Shown in pieces: positions 25,431-34,751 of a stretch of DNA of 47,891 nucleotides. Under the pieces are notes generated by a model, which did not search any database, was not told the DNA's origin, and was given only the letters and a program-made list of their open reading frames with translations. Both the position numbers and the translations under genes were made by a program. Numbering within the stretch: position 1 is the first letter of the stretch; the number at the start of each line of letters is the position of its first letter. This DNA comes from Cetobacterium sp. ZOR0034 (lineage in GTDB: Bacteria > Fusobacteriota > Fusobacteriia > Fusobacteriales > Fusobacteriaceae): NCBI RefSeq assembly GCF_000799075.1, contig NZ_JTLI01000022.1, positions 1-47,891 of the forward strand. Direction: 5' to 3'.

Positions 25431-26072
25431 TTAGTCAATTAAACTGTAGAAAAATCCTTCTTTAGCTTTTAAATTGTGATTTTTCAACTCTTCAATAGCT
25501 GCATCTAAATTGTCATTTAAAATAAAATCAATGATATTCATATGCTCTTTTATTGCCTCAAATCTTCTAATAGGAGGTTGAGGACTTAAATTTCTAATTC
25601 TCATATTATGTTCGTAAACATTTTCCATCATCTTGATAATATAGTCATTAGCACAATTTTTAAGAATAAAAATATGTAGCTCATTATCTAAGTTATCAAG
25701 ACTTTGTTTCTCTTCAGACGTTAAAATCTCTTTACTTGAAAATTCTAAAAATTTATTTTTTAAACCTAAAAGATAATTCTTATCAATTTTGAAAAAAGCC
25801 ATTTTGAGTATGATAGGTTCTAAGTTGCTTCTAACTTGAAAAATGTCGTTGATCTCTTTTATTGAAATATTTTTAACAAACATCCCTTTTCTAGGAACGA
25901 TACTAATCCATCCCTCTTGTTCGAGTTTGTTGATAGCTTCTCTAACAGGAGTACGACTAACTTGTAGTGATTTAGATAAAAAATCTTCATCAATTCGTTC
26001 ATTCGTTTTTAGTTTACCAGAAATAATTAATTCTTTAATCTCTTCGTAAGCCTTCTCTTTTAAACTTTTCAT
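25431..26072 (-). CDS. GntR-family (FadR type) regulator, uxa cluster
   Basis: A 213-residue regulator with an N-terminal winged helix (DEDFLSKSLQVSRTPVREAI near residues 27-46) and a C-terminal FCD domain (LDNELHIFILKN, EHMNIIDFIL, HNLKAKEG). It is divergent from uxaBAC, and dyads lie in the shared region, so it probably represses the uxa operon until galacturonate or a derived intermediate binds. Confidence 0.9.
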   Translation of the reverse strand: MKSLKEKAYEEIKELIISGKLKTNERIDEDFLSKSLQVSRTPVREAINKLEQEGWISIVPRKGMFVKNISIKEINDIFQVRSNLEPIILKMAFFKIDKNYLLGLKNKFLEFSSKEILTSEEKQSLDNLDNELHIFILKNCANDYIIKMMENVYEHNMRIRNLSPQPPIRRFEAIKEHMNIIDFILNDNLDAAIEELKNHNLKAKEGFFYSLID

Positions 26073-26102
26073 AAATATAACTCCCTATTTTTTTATACAT
26101 AT

Positions 26103-26131
26103 ATTATATAATATTTTTTATAAAAAACCAA
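26103..26131 (-). promoter_or_regulatory. Promoter of the second gntR gene
   Basis: On the minus strand TTGGTT (26131-26126) and TATAAT (26108-26103), 17-bp spacer. Confidence 0.65.
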
Positions 26132-26145
26132 TACTAAACAAAAAA

Positions 26146-26252
26146 TGTTCTTTTTGAGAACAAAAAAAATAAATAGAGATTATTTTTTATTAAAAAAACT
26201 TGCTTTTTCCTACAAAATATAATATACTCGTAATATAATAGTGATATATCAC
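26146..26252 (+). promoter_or_regulatory. uxaBAC promoter with two operator dyads
   Basis: Promoter TTGCTT (26200-26205), 17 bp, TATACT (26223-26228). Two dyads flank it: TGTTCT-TTTTG-AGAACA at 26146-26162, between the divergent promoters, and the perfect 12-bp palindrome GTGATATATCAC at 26241-26252 just after the predicted RNA start. The second is well placed for repression by the divergent GntR protein; which protein binds which dyad is unknown. Confidence 0.65.
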
Positions 26253-26269
26253 AAGAAAAGGAGAGAGTT

Positions 26270-27706
26270 ATGTTAACAAGAAAAGAGCTAAATTTACCTA
26301 AATATTCGGAAAAGGTAATTCAATTTGGAGAGGGAAACTTTTTAAGATGTTTCTTTGACTGGCAGTTAGATATAATCAATAAAAATACAGATTTAAATGC
26401 AGGTGTTGCCGTAGTAAGACCAATCGATTTTGATGCAGTTCCTTTATTAGATACTCAAGATGGACTTTATACAGCAATAATCAGAGGAATAAATGAAAGT
26501 GGACAAGTTGTAAAAGACTATACAGTTATCTCATCAATTAACAGAGAGATTCCTATCTACAAAAACTTTAAAGAGTATTTACAGTTAGCTCATAATGAGG
26601 ATATGAGATTTATCGTTTCAAATACTACAGAAGCTGGAATCACTTTCAGTTCAGAAGATAAATATGACGATGAACCACAAGCTACATTCCCAGCAAAATT
26701 AACAAGACTACTTCATGAAAGATTCACTGTTTTCAATGGAGATATGACAAAAGGATTTATCTTACTACCGTGTGAGTTAATTGACTATAACGGGGAAGAG
26801 TTAAAAAGAGTTGTTTTAAAATATGCTGAACTTTGGAACTTAGGAGAAAAGTTCACAAACTGGTTAATCAATGGAAATATCTGGTGTTCTACACTAGTTG
26901 ATAGAATAGTAACTGGATATCCAAGAGGAGAGAAAGAGGAGTTAGAAAAAGAGTTAGGATACTCTGATAACTTTATAACAACAGGAGAATACTTCTATCT
27001 ATTTGTAATTCAAGGACCAAAAGATATATTAACTAAAGAGTTAAAATTAGAAGGATTAAATTTAAATATTCTAATAGTTGATGACTTAAAGCCATATAAA
27101 ATGAGAAAAGTTGGAATTTTAAATGGTGCTCATACTGCGATGGTTCCAGTGGCTTATTTATACGGAATAGATACAGTTAGAGAAGCTATGGAAAATGATG
27201 ATTTAAGAGAGTTTATCGAATCAGCTATCGATGAGGAGATTATTCCAGCTTTAGATATGGATAAAAAAGAGTTAGAGGAGTTTAAAGACGCTGTTATAAA
27301 CAGATTCAAAAATCCATACGTAAAACATATGTTAATGGATATCTCATTAAACTCAATGGCAAAATATAAATCTAGAATTTTACCACAAGTTTTAGAGTTA
27401 AATAGCAGAACAGGAAAATTATCTAAAAAGCTTTTATTCTCATTAGCTGCACTGATCAGATTCTACAAAGGTGTTAGAGAGAATGGAGATGCTATCCAAT
27501 TAAGAGATGATAGACATCACTTAGATATGTATAAAGAGTTATGGAAAACGAATAACTACAATGAGATTGCAAAAACAGTTTTAGGATTAGAGAGTCACTG
27601 GGATACTGATTTAAATGCAGTAGAAGGTATGACTGATTTAGTAGCTAAATACTTAGAAAATATAGACAAGGTTGGAGTTGCAAAAGCTTTAAAAGAGGTT
27701 AAATAA
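26270..27706 (+). CDS. uxaB: Tagaturonate reductase / altronate oxidoreductase (UxaB)
   Basis: A 478-residue mannitol-dehydrogenase-superfamily enzyme of normal UxaB length. The N-terminal QFGEGNFLRCFFDWQLD motif near residues 17-33 is characteristic, with the NAD site close by and the conserved KxxxLNGAH (KVGILNGAHT near 282-291) in the catalytic domain. It reduces D-tagaturonate to D-altronate with NADH in galacturonate breakdown. Its TAA stop overlaps the ATG of uxaA by one base, so the two are translationally coupled. Confidence 0.93.
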   Translation: MLTRKELNLPKYSEKVIQFGEGNFLRCFFDWQLDIINKNTDLNAGVAVVRPIDFDAVPLLDTQDGLYTAIIRGINESGQVVKDYTVISSINREIPIYKNFKEYLQLAHNEDMRFIVSNTTEAGITFSSEDKYDDEPQATFPAKLTRLLHERFTVFNGDMTKGFILLPCELIDYNGEELKRVVLKYAELWNLGEKFTNWLINGNIWCSTLVDRIVTGYPRGEKEELEKELGYSDNFITTGEYFYLFVIQGPKDILTKELKLEGLNLNILIVDDLKPYKMRKVGILNGAHTAMVPVAYLYGIDTVREAMENDDLREFIESAIDEEIIPALDMDKKELEEFKDAVINRFKNPYVKHMLMDISLNSMAKYKSRILPQVLELNSRTGKLSKKLLFSLAALIRFYKGVRENGDAIQLRDDRHHLDMYKELWKTNNYNEIAKTVLGLESHWDTDLNAVEGMTDLVAKYLENIDKVGVAKALKEVK

Positions 27707-29196
27707 TGAAAGAGTTTATAAAAATAAATGAAAGAGATAATGTCTTAATAGTTTTAAGAGATTACTCGAAAGATGAGAAAATAGTTTTAGAAGATAAAGA
27801 GATTACAGTATTAGAGGATGTATTGAAAGGGCATAAAATTGCCCTTCAAGATATCGCTCAAGATGAAGATGTAATAAAGTATGGAATGCCAATTGGTCAT
27901 GCACTTTTAGATATAAAAATGGGAGAGTGGGTACATACTCACAATACAAAAACAAATTTGAAGGATTTGAATAACTACAGCTATTCTCCTGAGTTTTGTG
28001 AAAAAATTCTAAAGACATCTGAAAGAAAAATCGATGTTTATAAAAGAAAAAATGGAGATGTGGGAATTAGAAATGAGCTTTGGATAGTTCCAACTGTAGG
28101 TTGTGTGAACGGAATAGCTCAACGTATAAAAGAGGATCTTTTAAGAGAGATTGGAGATTTAAAAATCGACAATATAAATGTTTTAACACATAACTATGGT
28201 TGCTCTCAATTGGGAGAGGATCATCTAAATACAAGAACAATTCTTCAAAATACAGTTAAACATCCAAACGCAGGTGGAGTATTAGTTTTAGGTTTAGGAT
28301 GTGAAAACAATCAGGTTGCTGAGTTCCAAAAAACTTTGGGAGAGTATGACACTGATAGAGTTAAATTCTTAGTTTCTCAAGATGTAGAGGATGAGGTAGA
28401 AGAGGGAAAAAATATTCTTCTAAAACTTTATGAGAATATGTTAAATGATAAAAGAGAAGAGGCTAATTTAGGGGAGATAAACTTTGGATTGGAGTGTGGA
28501 GGTTCAGATGGGTTATCTGGAATAACTGCAAATCCAATGTTAGGAGAGTTCTCGGATTATATCGTATCTCAAGGTGGAACTACAGTTTTAACAGAGGTGC
28601 CTGAGATGTTTGGGGCAGAGACGCTACTTATGAAAAGATGTAAGAATGAGGATGTCTTTAATAGATGTGTTTCTTTAATAAATGATTTTAAAGAGTATTT
28701 TATAAAAAATGACCAAGAGATATATGAGAATCCATCACCTGGAAATAAAAAAGGAGGGATTACAACTTTAGAGGATAAATCACTAGGTTGTACTCAAAAA
28801 TCTGGAAAGTCAGAGGTTGTAGATGTAATTAGATATGGAGAAACTTTAAAAGAGAAGGGGTTAAATCTGCTGAGTGCTCCAGGAAACGATTTAGTTGCAA
28901 CAACAGCACTAGCAGCAGCAAACTGTCATATGGTTTTATTTACAACGGGAAGAGGAAATCCATATGGTGGATATGTTCCAACAGTTAAAATATCTACAAA
29001 TAGTGAGTTATATAATAAAAAGAAAAGATGGATAGACTTTGATGCAGGAAGATTGGTATCAGAGGATATAACTATGGATGAGCTACTAAATGAATTTATA
29101 GACTACATAGTTGAAGTAATAAATGGGAAAAAAGTAAACAATGAATTAAATAGGTTCCAAGAGATTGCAATATTTAAATCCGGGGTTACTTTATAA
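27706..29196 (+). CDS. uxaA: Altronate dehydratase (UxaA)
   Basis: A 496-residue enzyme with an N-terminal SAF domain (1-90) and a large UxaA catalytic domain. Conserved pieces include the HNYGCSQLGEDHLNT segment near residues 162-176 and GLECGGSDGLSGITANP near 261-277, and FTTGRGNPYGG near 415. It dehydrates D-altronate to 2-keto-3-deoxygluconate. Middle gene of the uxaB-uxaA-uxaC operon. Confidence 0.94.
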   Translation: MKEFIKINERDNVLIVLRDYSKDEKIVLEDKEITVLEDVLKGHKIALQDIAQDEDVIKYGMPIGHALLDIKMGEWVHTHNTKTNLKDLNNYSYSPEFCEKILKTSERKIDVYKRKNGDVGIRNELWIVPTVGCVNGIAQRIKEDLLREIGDLKIDNINVLTHNYGCSQLGEDHLNTRTILQNTVKHPNAGGVLVLGLGCENNQVAEFQKTLGEYDTDRVKFLVSQDVEDEVEEGKNILLKLYENMLNDKREEANLGEINFGLECGGSDGLSGITANPMLGEFSDYIVSQGGTTVLTEVPEMFGAETLLMKRCKNEDVFNRCVSLINDFKEYFIKNDQEIYENPSPGNKKGGITTLEDKSLGCTQKSGKSEVVDVIRYGETLKEKGLNLLSAPGNDLVATTALAAANCHMVLFTTGRGNPYGGYVPTVKISTNSELYNKKKRWIDFDAGRLVSEDITMDELLNEFIDYIVEVINGKKVNNELNRFQEIAIFKSGVTL

Positions 29197-29226
29197 AGAT
29201 TAATTTAAAATGGGAGATGAAAAAAT

Positions 29227-30627
29227 ATGAAACAATTTATGTGTGAAGATTTTTTATTAACTAACGATATAGCTAAAACGTTATATCATGATTATGCAAA
29301 AGATATGCCAATTTACGATTACCATTGTCATTTAAATCCGAAAGAGATTTTCGAGGATAAAAAATATAGATCAATAACTGAAATTTGGTTAGGTGGAGAT
29401 CACTACAAATGGAGAGCTATGAGAAGTAACGGTGTTGATGAGGAATACATTACTGGAGCTAAAGAGGATAAAGAGAAGTTCTTAAAATGGGCTGAAACGA
29501 TAGATGAGTGTTATGGAAATCCACTTTTCCACTGGACACACTTAGAGCTTAAAAGATTCTTTGGAATAGATACAATCCTTTCGAAGGAAACAGCTGAAGA
29601 GATTTGGGAAAAGACAAATGAGATGTTAGCAAAAGATGATTTTACAGCAAGATCTTTAATAAAAAGAGCAAATGTAAAAGCTATCTGTACAACAGATGAT
29701 CCAATCGATTCTTTAGAGTATCATATAGCTATAAAAAAAGATGATAGTTTTGATGTAGTTGTAAATCCAACGTTTAGACCTGACAAAGGTGTTAGAATAG
29801 ATAAAGAGGATTTCATGCCTTGGCTTCAAACGTTAGAAACATTACACGGAAAGAAGATTGATACTGTAGTAGAGTTTAAGTCGGCTTTAGCAGAGAGAGT
29901 TGAGTTCTTCCATGAGGTTGGATGTAGAGTTTCTGACCACGCATTAGATCCGATTGTATTTTTATTAGGAACTGATGAGGAAGTAGAGAATATATTTAAA
30001 AAGAGATTAGCTGGTGAAGAGTTAACAGAAAATGAAGTTAAGATGTTTAAAACAGCTATAATGTTATTCCTAGGAAAAGAGTATAACAAAAGAGGTTGGA
30101 TAATGCAGCTTCATATGGGAACTATCAGAAATAACTCAACTAGAATGTATAAAAAATTAGGTCCTGATACAGGGTTTGATTGTATAGCTGATGACATTTT
30201 TGTGCAGGCGTTATCTCACTTCTTAGATACTTTAGATGATACAGATGAGTTACCTAAAACTATTTTATATAACTTAAATCCTAGAGAAAATGAAGCTTTA
30301 GGAACTTTAATTGGATGTTTCCAAGGAGGGGGAATCCCAGGTAAGATTCAATTAGGATCTGGATGGTGGTTCTTAGATCAAAAGGATGGAATGATAAAGC
30401 AGATGACGGCTTTAGCTAATCTAGGTTTACTTTCAAGATTTGTTGGAATGTTAACAGATTCAAGAAGTTTCTTATCTTATACAAGACATGAATATTTCAG
30501 AAGAATCCTTTGTAACCTACTTGCTGAGTGGGTTGAAAACGGAGAGGTTCCAAACGATATTGAAAAGTTAGGGAAAATGGTTCAAAATATATGTTACAAC
30601 AATGTAAATAACTATATTACAAAATAA
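29227..30627 (+). CDS. uxaC: Glucuronate/galacturonate isomerase (UxaC)
   Basis: A 466-residue amidohydrolase-fold isomerase of full family length. Metal-binding HxH is at H33/H35 (DYHCHLNPKEI). It converts D-galacturonate to D-tagaturonate and D-glucuronate to D-fructuronate. With UxaB and UxaA it completes the galacturonate route to KDG. The fructuronate branch enzymes UxuA/UxuB are not in the window. Confidence 0.95.
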   Translation: MKQFMCEDFLLTNDIAKTLYHDYAKDMPIYDYHCHLNPKEIFEDKKYRSITEIWLGGDHYKWRAMRSNGVDEEYITGAKEDKEKFLKWAETIDECYGNPLFHWTHLELKRFFGIDTILSKETAEEIWEKTNEMLAKDDFTARSLIKRANVKAICTTDDPIDSLEYHIAIKKDDSFDVVVNPTFRPDKGVRIDKEDFMPWLQTLETLHGKKIDTVVEFKSALAERVEFFHEVGCRVSDHALDPIVFLLGTDEEVENIFKKRLAGEELTENEVKMFKTAIMLFLGKEYNKRGWIMQLHMGTIRNNSTRMYKKLGPDTGFDCIADDIFVQALSHFLDTLDDTDELPKTILYNLNPRENEALGTLIGCFQGGGIPGKIQLGSGWWFLDQKDGMIKQMTALANLGLLSRFVGMLTDSRSFLSYTRHEYFRRILCNLLAEWVENGEVPNDIEKLGKMVQNICYNNVNNYITK

Positions 30628-30635
30628 GAGCGATG

Positions 30636-30662
30636 AAAGAGAGGTTTAACCTCTCTTTTTTT
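30636..30662 (+). terminator. Terminator of uxaBAC
   Basis: AAAGAGAGG / CCTCTCTTT, 9 bp, loop TTTAA (30636-30644, 30650-30658), followed by T run. Confidence 0.92.
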
Positions 30663-30698
30663 GTATAACAAAGAAAAAATAGGAGAGAGGAGAAGAAA

Positions 30699-31919
30699 AT
30701 GAAAAGTTTAAAGTTGATAAGATTGATATATAAAATTCATAGAAATGAACCGCCTAGATTAGAGGAGATAGAGGAGATGGGCTTGTTGGCTGTTAAAATA
30801 TCTCAATACTACGCTTTGAGAGCTGACTTTATAGATGAGAAAACCTGCGTTTATCTATCTAAGCTTTACGAGTATAGTTATGCTGCTCAAAAGCGAGAGA
30901 TAGATTTAGCAATTGATAAGGATAAATGGATTTTAGATGCTTTAGAATCTTATGAAAACTTACCATTTTCGTCGGCTTCTATAGGTCAAGTTCACATTGG
31001 GTATTTAAGAGGGAATGATAAAGAAGATAGAAAAGTAGCTATAAAAATTCGAAAGGAGAATTTTAAAGAGAGCTTTTTAAAAGATATAGAGAATGCAAAA
31101 AAAATAGCGAATATTTTACTGTTTTTCTATCCAAAATTGAAAAAGGTTTTTAATCCTTTGGAAGTTTTAGAAAACATAGAGGAGGGGACTTTAAAAGAGC
31201 TCCATTTTTTAAATGAGGTCGAAGGTGCTAATTATCTTAGAAGATTAAAAAATGAAAATAGTGAAAAATTTGATTTGAAAGATTTGTATTTTTCAAGTTT
31301 TGTAGAATCTTTATGTTGTGAAAGGGTTATTGTCTCTAAATTTATAGAGGGAGAAAGTTTTAATACACTTCTGAAAGAGGGAAGATTGAAATATTCTGAG
31401 TTGTTGAAGCTTTTTAAATATCATACATTTTTTATGTTTAAGTTAGGAGTTTTTCATGGAGATTTACATCCCGGAAATATTATTTTAAATGAAAATGGTG
31501 AGATAACTTTAATTGATTGCTCAACTATAGGTAAAGTAAAGTCTAAACTGAGAAAAGGGTTATTTGGATTTTTCTACTATCTTTCGAGATACAATTATGA
31601 TAAATCAGCTTTTTATTTAAATGAGATGTCGGAGAAGAGGTTGAATCAGAAAGATTTTGAAAAATTCTTAGAAAAATTTAAAGCTCTTTACAGTGATTTT
31701 AAAGATAGCAGTGTTTCAGATGTGAGCTTAACAAAACGTATGATGGAGACAATAAAGTTATCTATAAATTCTGGGATGGAGTTTGAAGAGGGGATGTTTC
31801 ATGTTATTAAAAGTCTTATGTATTTAGATGGTATGGTTTTGAAATGTAATCCAGAAGTTAACTTAATGAATGATATAAGAGAGTTTACAGAGTTGTTAAA
31901 AAGTGAGTTGAAAGATTGA
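30699..31919 (+). CDS. ABC1/UbiB (AarF) family protein-kinase-like ATPase
   Basis: A 406-residue protein with the ABC1 kinase-like domain: nucleotide-loop motif SSASIGQVH near residues 93-101 replacing the usual Gly-rich loop, VAIKI with the ATP lysine near 115, catalytic HGDLHPGN near 255-262 and metal-binding DCST near 274. Unlike many UbiB proteins no C-terminal membrane helices are visible. In aerobes the family supports ubiquinone synthesis; in a fermenter the partner lipid is unknown. It stands alone with its own ribosome site (AGGAGAGG). Confidence 0.85.
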   Translation: MKSLKLIRLIYKIHRNEPPRLEEIEEMGLLAVKISQYYALRADFIDEKTCVYLSKLYEYSYAAQKREIDLAIDKDKWILDALESYENLPFSSASIGQVHIGYLRGNDKEDRKVAIKIRKENFKESFLKDIENAKKIANILLFFYPKLKKVFNPLEVLENIEEGTLKELHFLNEVEGANYLRRLKNENSEKFDLKDLYFSSFVESLCCERVIVSKFIEGESFNTLLKEGRLKYSELLKLFKYHTFFMFKLGVFHGDLHPGNIILNENGEITLIDCSTIGKVKSKLRKGLFGFFYYLSRYNYDKSAFYLNEMSEKRLNQKDFEKFLEKFKALYSDFKDSSVSDVSLTKRMMETIKLSINSGMEFEEGMFHVIKSLMYLDGMVLKCNPEVNLMNDIREFTELLKSELKD

Positions 31920-31931
31920 AATAACTAAAAG

Positions 31932-31962
31932 TTGACATTGACCTTAGGGTATAGTTTATACT
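31932..31962 (+). promoter_or_regulatory. MerR-type promoter (19-bp spacer) of the fusion gene
   Basis: TTGACA (31932-31937) and TATACT (31957-31962) are near-consensus but separated by 19 bp instead of 17. The spacer TTGACCTTAGGGTATAGTT carries the ACCTTAGGGTAT-type core of MerR operators. This is the classic DNA that MerR-family activators untwist. It lies just upstream of the gene for a MerR-domain fusion, so autoregulation is likely. Confidence 0.85.
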
Positions 31963-31997
31963 TTTCTTGTAGAATAAGTTTTTGGAGGAAAAAAGTT

Positions 31998-34130
31998 ATG
32001 AAAAAAGAGTTCTATTCCATCGGTGAGATATCTAAAATAACAGGACTTTCTAATAAAACATTGAGATACTATGATGAAAATAGCATTTTGAAGCCAGATT
32101 ATGTGGATAAAAGTAATGGTTATAGATACTACAGTGAGTATCAAATTTTAAAATTAAAAAATATAATCACTTTGAAAGATAACAGATTTTCTTTAGAGGA
32201 GATTAAAAATAGATTCGAGCAGGTGAGCTCGAGAGAGATGAATAGTTTTTTTACTACTTATCGAAAGAAAATAGAGGATATCGATAGGGAGATAGAGGAA
32301 TTAAAACAGAGTAAGATGAGATTACAAAATCTATTAGATGAATTTTCATATTTAGAAGTGGATAAGATTGTATTAAAGTGTTTACCTGAAAAGTTTATTT
32401 ATAATTTAGACACTATCACAAATAAAAATCTGAACAACTCTATTTTTGATATTTACAAAATTATTGAAGCATCAGTTGAATGTGGAAATGCTTATTTAGG
32501 AAAAAAGTTTAGATTTTTAAATTTTACTAAAGATACGACTGAAAAAATAAGCGAATTTTTACTTTTTCAAAATGAAGGTTTTTTAAAAAATTTGGAAAAA
32601 ATTCAAAAAACTGAAAAAAGTGAATATATAACTATAAGATATAGAGCTGGAAATAGAGAAAATGCTTTGATTGAAGCCGGTGAAAACATTGATAAACTTG
32701 AGATTCAAATGCTTGAAGCAGAGAATTTAGTGAAAATAGGAGATGGTGGTAGTAGAAAGCTGATTAAACCAGTTGAAAATTTTGATGTTGTTATAGTGGG
32801 AGCAGGAGGAGCTGGATTATCAGCATCTATTTCAGCAGCATCTAAAGGAGCTAAAGTCGTTTTATTGGAAAAGATGTCATCTATAGGTGGAAATACTTTG
32901 ATTTCAATGGGAGGAATAAATATTCCGGGGAACGATGCTCAAATTGAAAAAGATATCCAAGATTCAATAGAACTTTATAGAAAGGATATTCTTTCTGGCG
33001 GAGATAATGAAAACTCTTTAGAACTTTTAGATATCTTTGTAAATGAAGCTTTACCTACATATAGATGGCTAAAAGATGAGATTAAGGTTTCTTTTAAAGA
33101 TGAACTTATACACTTTGGAGGACATTCGGTGCCAAGAGCAGCTGTTTTTTCAGGTAAATATGCAATTGAACTGATTGCTAAACTTAGAGCTAAAGCAATT
33201 TCGCTAGGTGTAGATATTAGAACGGCAGTTCGTTCAAAAGAGTTAATAACAGATGAAAATAAAAGAGTTGTTGGGGTTTTATCAAGTATTGATGAAAAAG
33301 AGGTTAAGTTCATGGCTAAAAAAGGTGTTATTTTAGCTACAGGTGGTTTTAGTGGAAATGTAGAGTTGAGAAAAAAATATAATCCAAGTTTAGATGAAAG
33401 GTATAAAACTACAAATATTAGTGGAATAACTGGTGACGGACATTTGATGTGTGAAAAGGTAGATGCTGATTTTGTTCAGATGGAATATATTCAGACGTTC
33501 CCTATATCAAATCCAGAAACTGGAGAGCTTTCTCATGTTGGTGGAAGTAGATTCGATGGTGCTATACTAGTTAATAAATTTGGAGATAGATTTGTTGAGG
33601 AGCTTGAAAGAAGAGATACGGTTTCAGAAGCTATATTAAAACAGGAAAATGGTGTGGGGTATCTAGTTTGGGGAGAGGAAATAGAGAGTATAACAAACTA
33701 TGTTAGTAAGAATAAAGAGGAAGTTGAAAGACTAAAAAATTCTAATCTGATAGCTATTTCTGATAGCTTAGAAGAGATTGCTAGAGTTATGAATATAGAT
33801 GAAGAAAATCTTTTAAAAACAATATCTAAATATAATGGCTTTGTTCAAAATAAAAAGGATTTAGATTTTAATAGAAGAGGAACATTGCTATCAATAGAAA
33901 AAGGACCATTTTATATCCAGAAAGTTGCACCTGCAGTTCATCATACGATGGGTGGAGTTCGTGTGAATACAAAGGGACAAGTTTTAGATAAAAAGGCTCA
34001 GCCTATAGAGGGTCTGTTTGCAGCAGGAGAGATTGTTGGAGGTCTTCACGGAACAAATAGATTAGGTGGAAATGCCATAACAGAAATAATTGTTTTTGGA
34101 AAAAGAGCTGGAGAAAATATAATGAAATAG
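31998..34130 (+). CDS. MerR regulator fused to fumarate-reductase-like flavoprotein
   Basis: A 710-residue two-part protein. Residues 3-70 are a MerR DNA-binding domain (YSIGEISKITGLSNKTLRYY), 80-118 a dimerising coiled coil, 120-250 an unassigned effector-like region. Residues 260-710 are an FAD_binding_2 domain: GAGGAGLSA near 268-276, RRDTVSEAIL near 532, HHTMGG near 651-656 and GTNRLGGNA near 690, which hold the equivalents of the arginine acid, substrate histidine and arginine of flavocytochrome c fumarate reductases. The usual histidine in the first substrate loop appears replaced (YIQTFPIS). No FMN_bind domain, heme motif or signal peptide. The ATG at 31998 follows TTTGGAGG; upstream in-frame codons span the promoter. 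It may reduce an enoate and sense it as a regulator. Confidence 0.85.
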   Translation: MKKEFYSIGEISKITGLSNKTLRYYDENSILKPDYVDKSNGYRYYSEYQILKLKNIITLKDNRFSLEEIKNRFEQVSSREMNSFFTTYRKKIEDIDREIEELKQSKMRLQNLLDEFSYLEVDKIVLKCLPEKFIYNLDTITNKNLNNSIFDIYKIIEASVECGNAYLGKKFRFLNFTKDTTEKISEFLLFQNEGFLKNLEKIQKTEKSEYITIRYRAGNRENALIEAGENIDKLEIQMLEAENLVKIGDGGSRKLIKPVENFDVVIVGAGGAGLSASISAASKGAKVVLLEKMSSIGGNTLISMGGINIPGNDAQIEKDIQDSIELYRKDILSGGDNENSLELLDIFVNEALPTYRWLKDEIKVSFKDELIHFGGHSVPRAAVFSGKYAIELIAKLRAKAISLGVDIRTAVRSKELITDENKRVVGVLSSIDEKEVKFMAKKGVILATGGFSGNVELRKKYNPSLDERYKTTNISGITGDGHLMCEKVDADFVQMEYIQTFPISNPETGELSHVGGSRFDGAILVNKFGDRFVEELERRDTVSEAILKQENGVGYLVWGEEIESITNYVSKNKEEVERLKNSNLIAISDSLEEIARVMNIDEENLLKTISKYNGFVQNKKDLDFNRRGTLLSIEKGPFYIQKVAPAVHHTMGGVRVNTKGQVLDKKAQPIEGLFAAGEIVGGLHGTNRLGGNAITEIIVFGKRAGENIMK

Positions 34131-34132
34131 AA

Positions 34133-34167
34133 AAAAGAGCTATTCGTTTTTGACGGATAGCTCTTTT
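34133..34167. terminator. Bidirectional terminator after the MerR fusion gene
   Basis: A 14-bp stem (34133-34146 with 34154-34167, one G-U), containing AAAAGAGCTAT / ATAGCTCTTTT, between convergent genes. Confidence 0.9.
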
Positions 34168-34173
34168 ATTGTG

Positions 34174-34725
34174 TCAATTAAGTGATTCTCCAAGCTCTTT
34201 TAAAAGAGATCGAGTTTCATTTTGAGTTGATAAGTCGTTTGGATTGTGAGCTGAGATAGCTTCATCGATAAAGAATTCCCATCCAAGGTATTCACAGATA
34301 CATCTGAACTGTGAAGAGATAATTCTATACTGTTCAGCACCGATTTCGTCAGCACCAACAGAGATAAGTCCAACTCTTTTTTTCTTATCAGTTAATTCAG
34401 TGCCGTGAGCTTTTGAATACATCTTATCGATTAGAGCTTTCAGTTGAGCTGAGATTCCCCACCAGTATACAGGTGAACCAAAAATAAGAGTATCTGCATC
34501 AACAATCTTTTGAACTAACTCGTTAGTATCATCACTCATAAAACATTTCCCATTGTTTCTTTTGCAAGAGTCGCAAGCTATGCAGCCAGCTACGTTGAAC
34601 TTCGTCACATCAATAAATTCAACTTCACTCTTTGTTTTATCAATTTGCTCCTCTAAAGTTTTTAGAGCAAAATGAGTATTTCCTTTTAATCTTGGACTTC
34701 CATTTAAAAATAGTATTTTTTCCAT
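34174..34725 (-). CDS. Iron-sulfur flavoprotein (flavodoxin-like NAD(P)H reductase)
   Basis: A 183-residue flavodoxin-fold protein. FMN phosphate loop GSPRLKGNTH at residues 9-18; compact cysteine motif C48-x2-C51-x2-C54-x6-C61 typical of a 4Fe-4S cluster in the Isf family; GSPVYWWGISAQLKALIDKM near 90-109 is the second flavin loop. It probably transfers electrons in the cytoplasm. Its promoter carries a MerR-type dyad with a 19-bp spacer, so redox or xenobiotic control by a MerR protein is likely, possibly the fusion protein encoded next door. Confidence 0.88.
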   Translation of the reverse strand: MEKILFLNGSPRLKGNTHFALKTLEEQIDKTKSEVEFIDVTKFNVAGCIACDSCKRNNGKCFMSDDTNELVQKIVDADTLIFGSPVYWWGISAQLKALIDKMYSKAHGTELTDKKKRVGLISVGADEIGAEQYRIISSQFRCICEYLGWEFFIDEAISAHNPNDLSTQNETRSLLKELGESLN

Positions 34726-34751
34726 TTTGACCTCCTAAAATAAGATACCAC

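Noticed and set aside
31932-31997. A longer N-terminus for the MerR fusion
   Set aside because: The extra codons cover the -35 and -10 boxes; the MerR domain starts normally at 31998.
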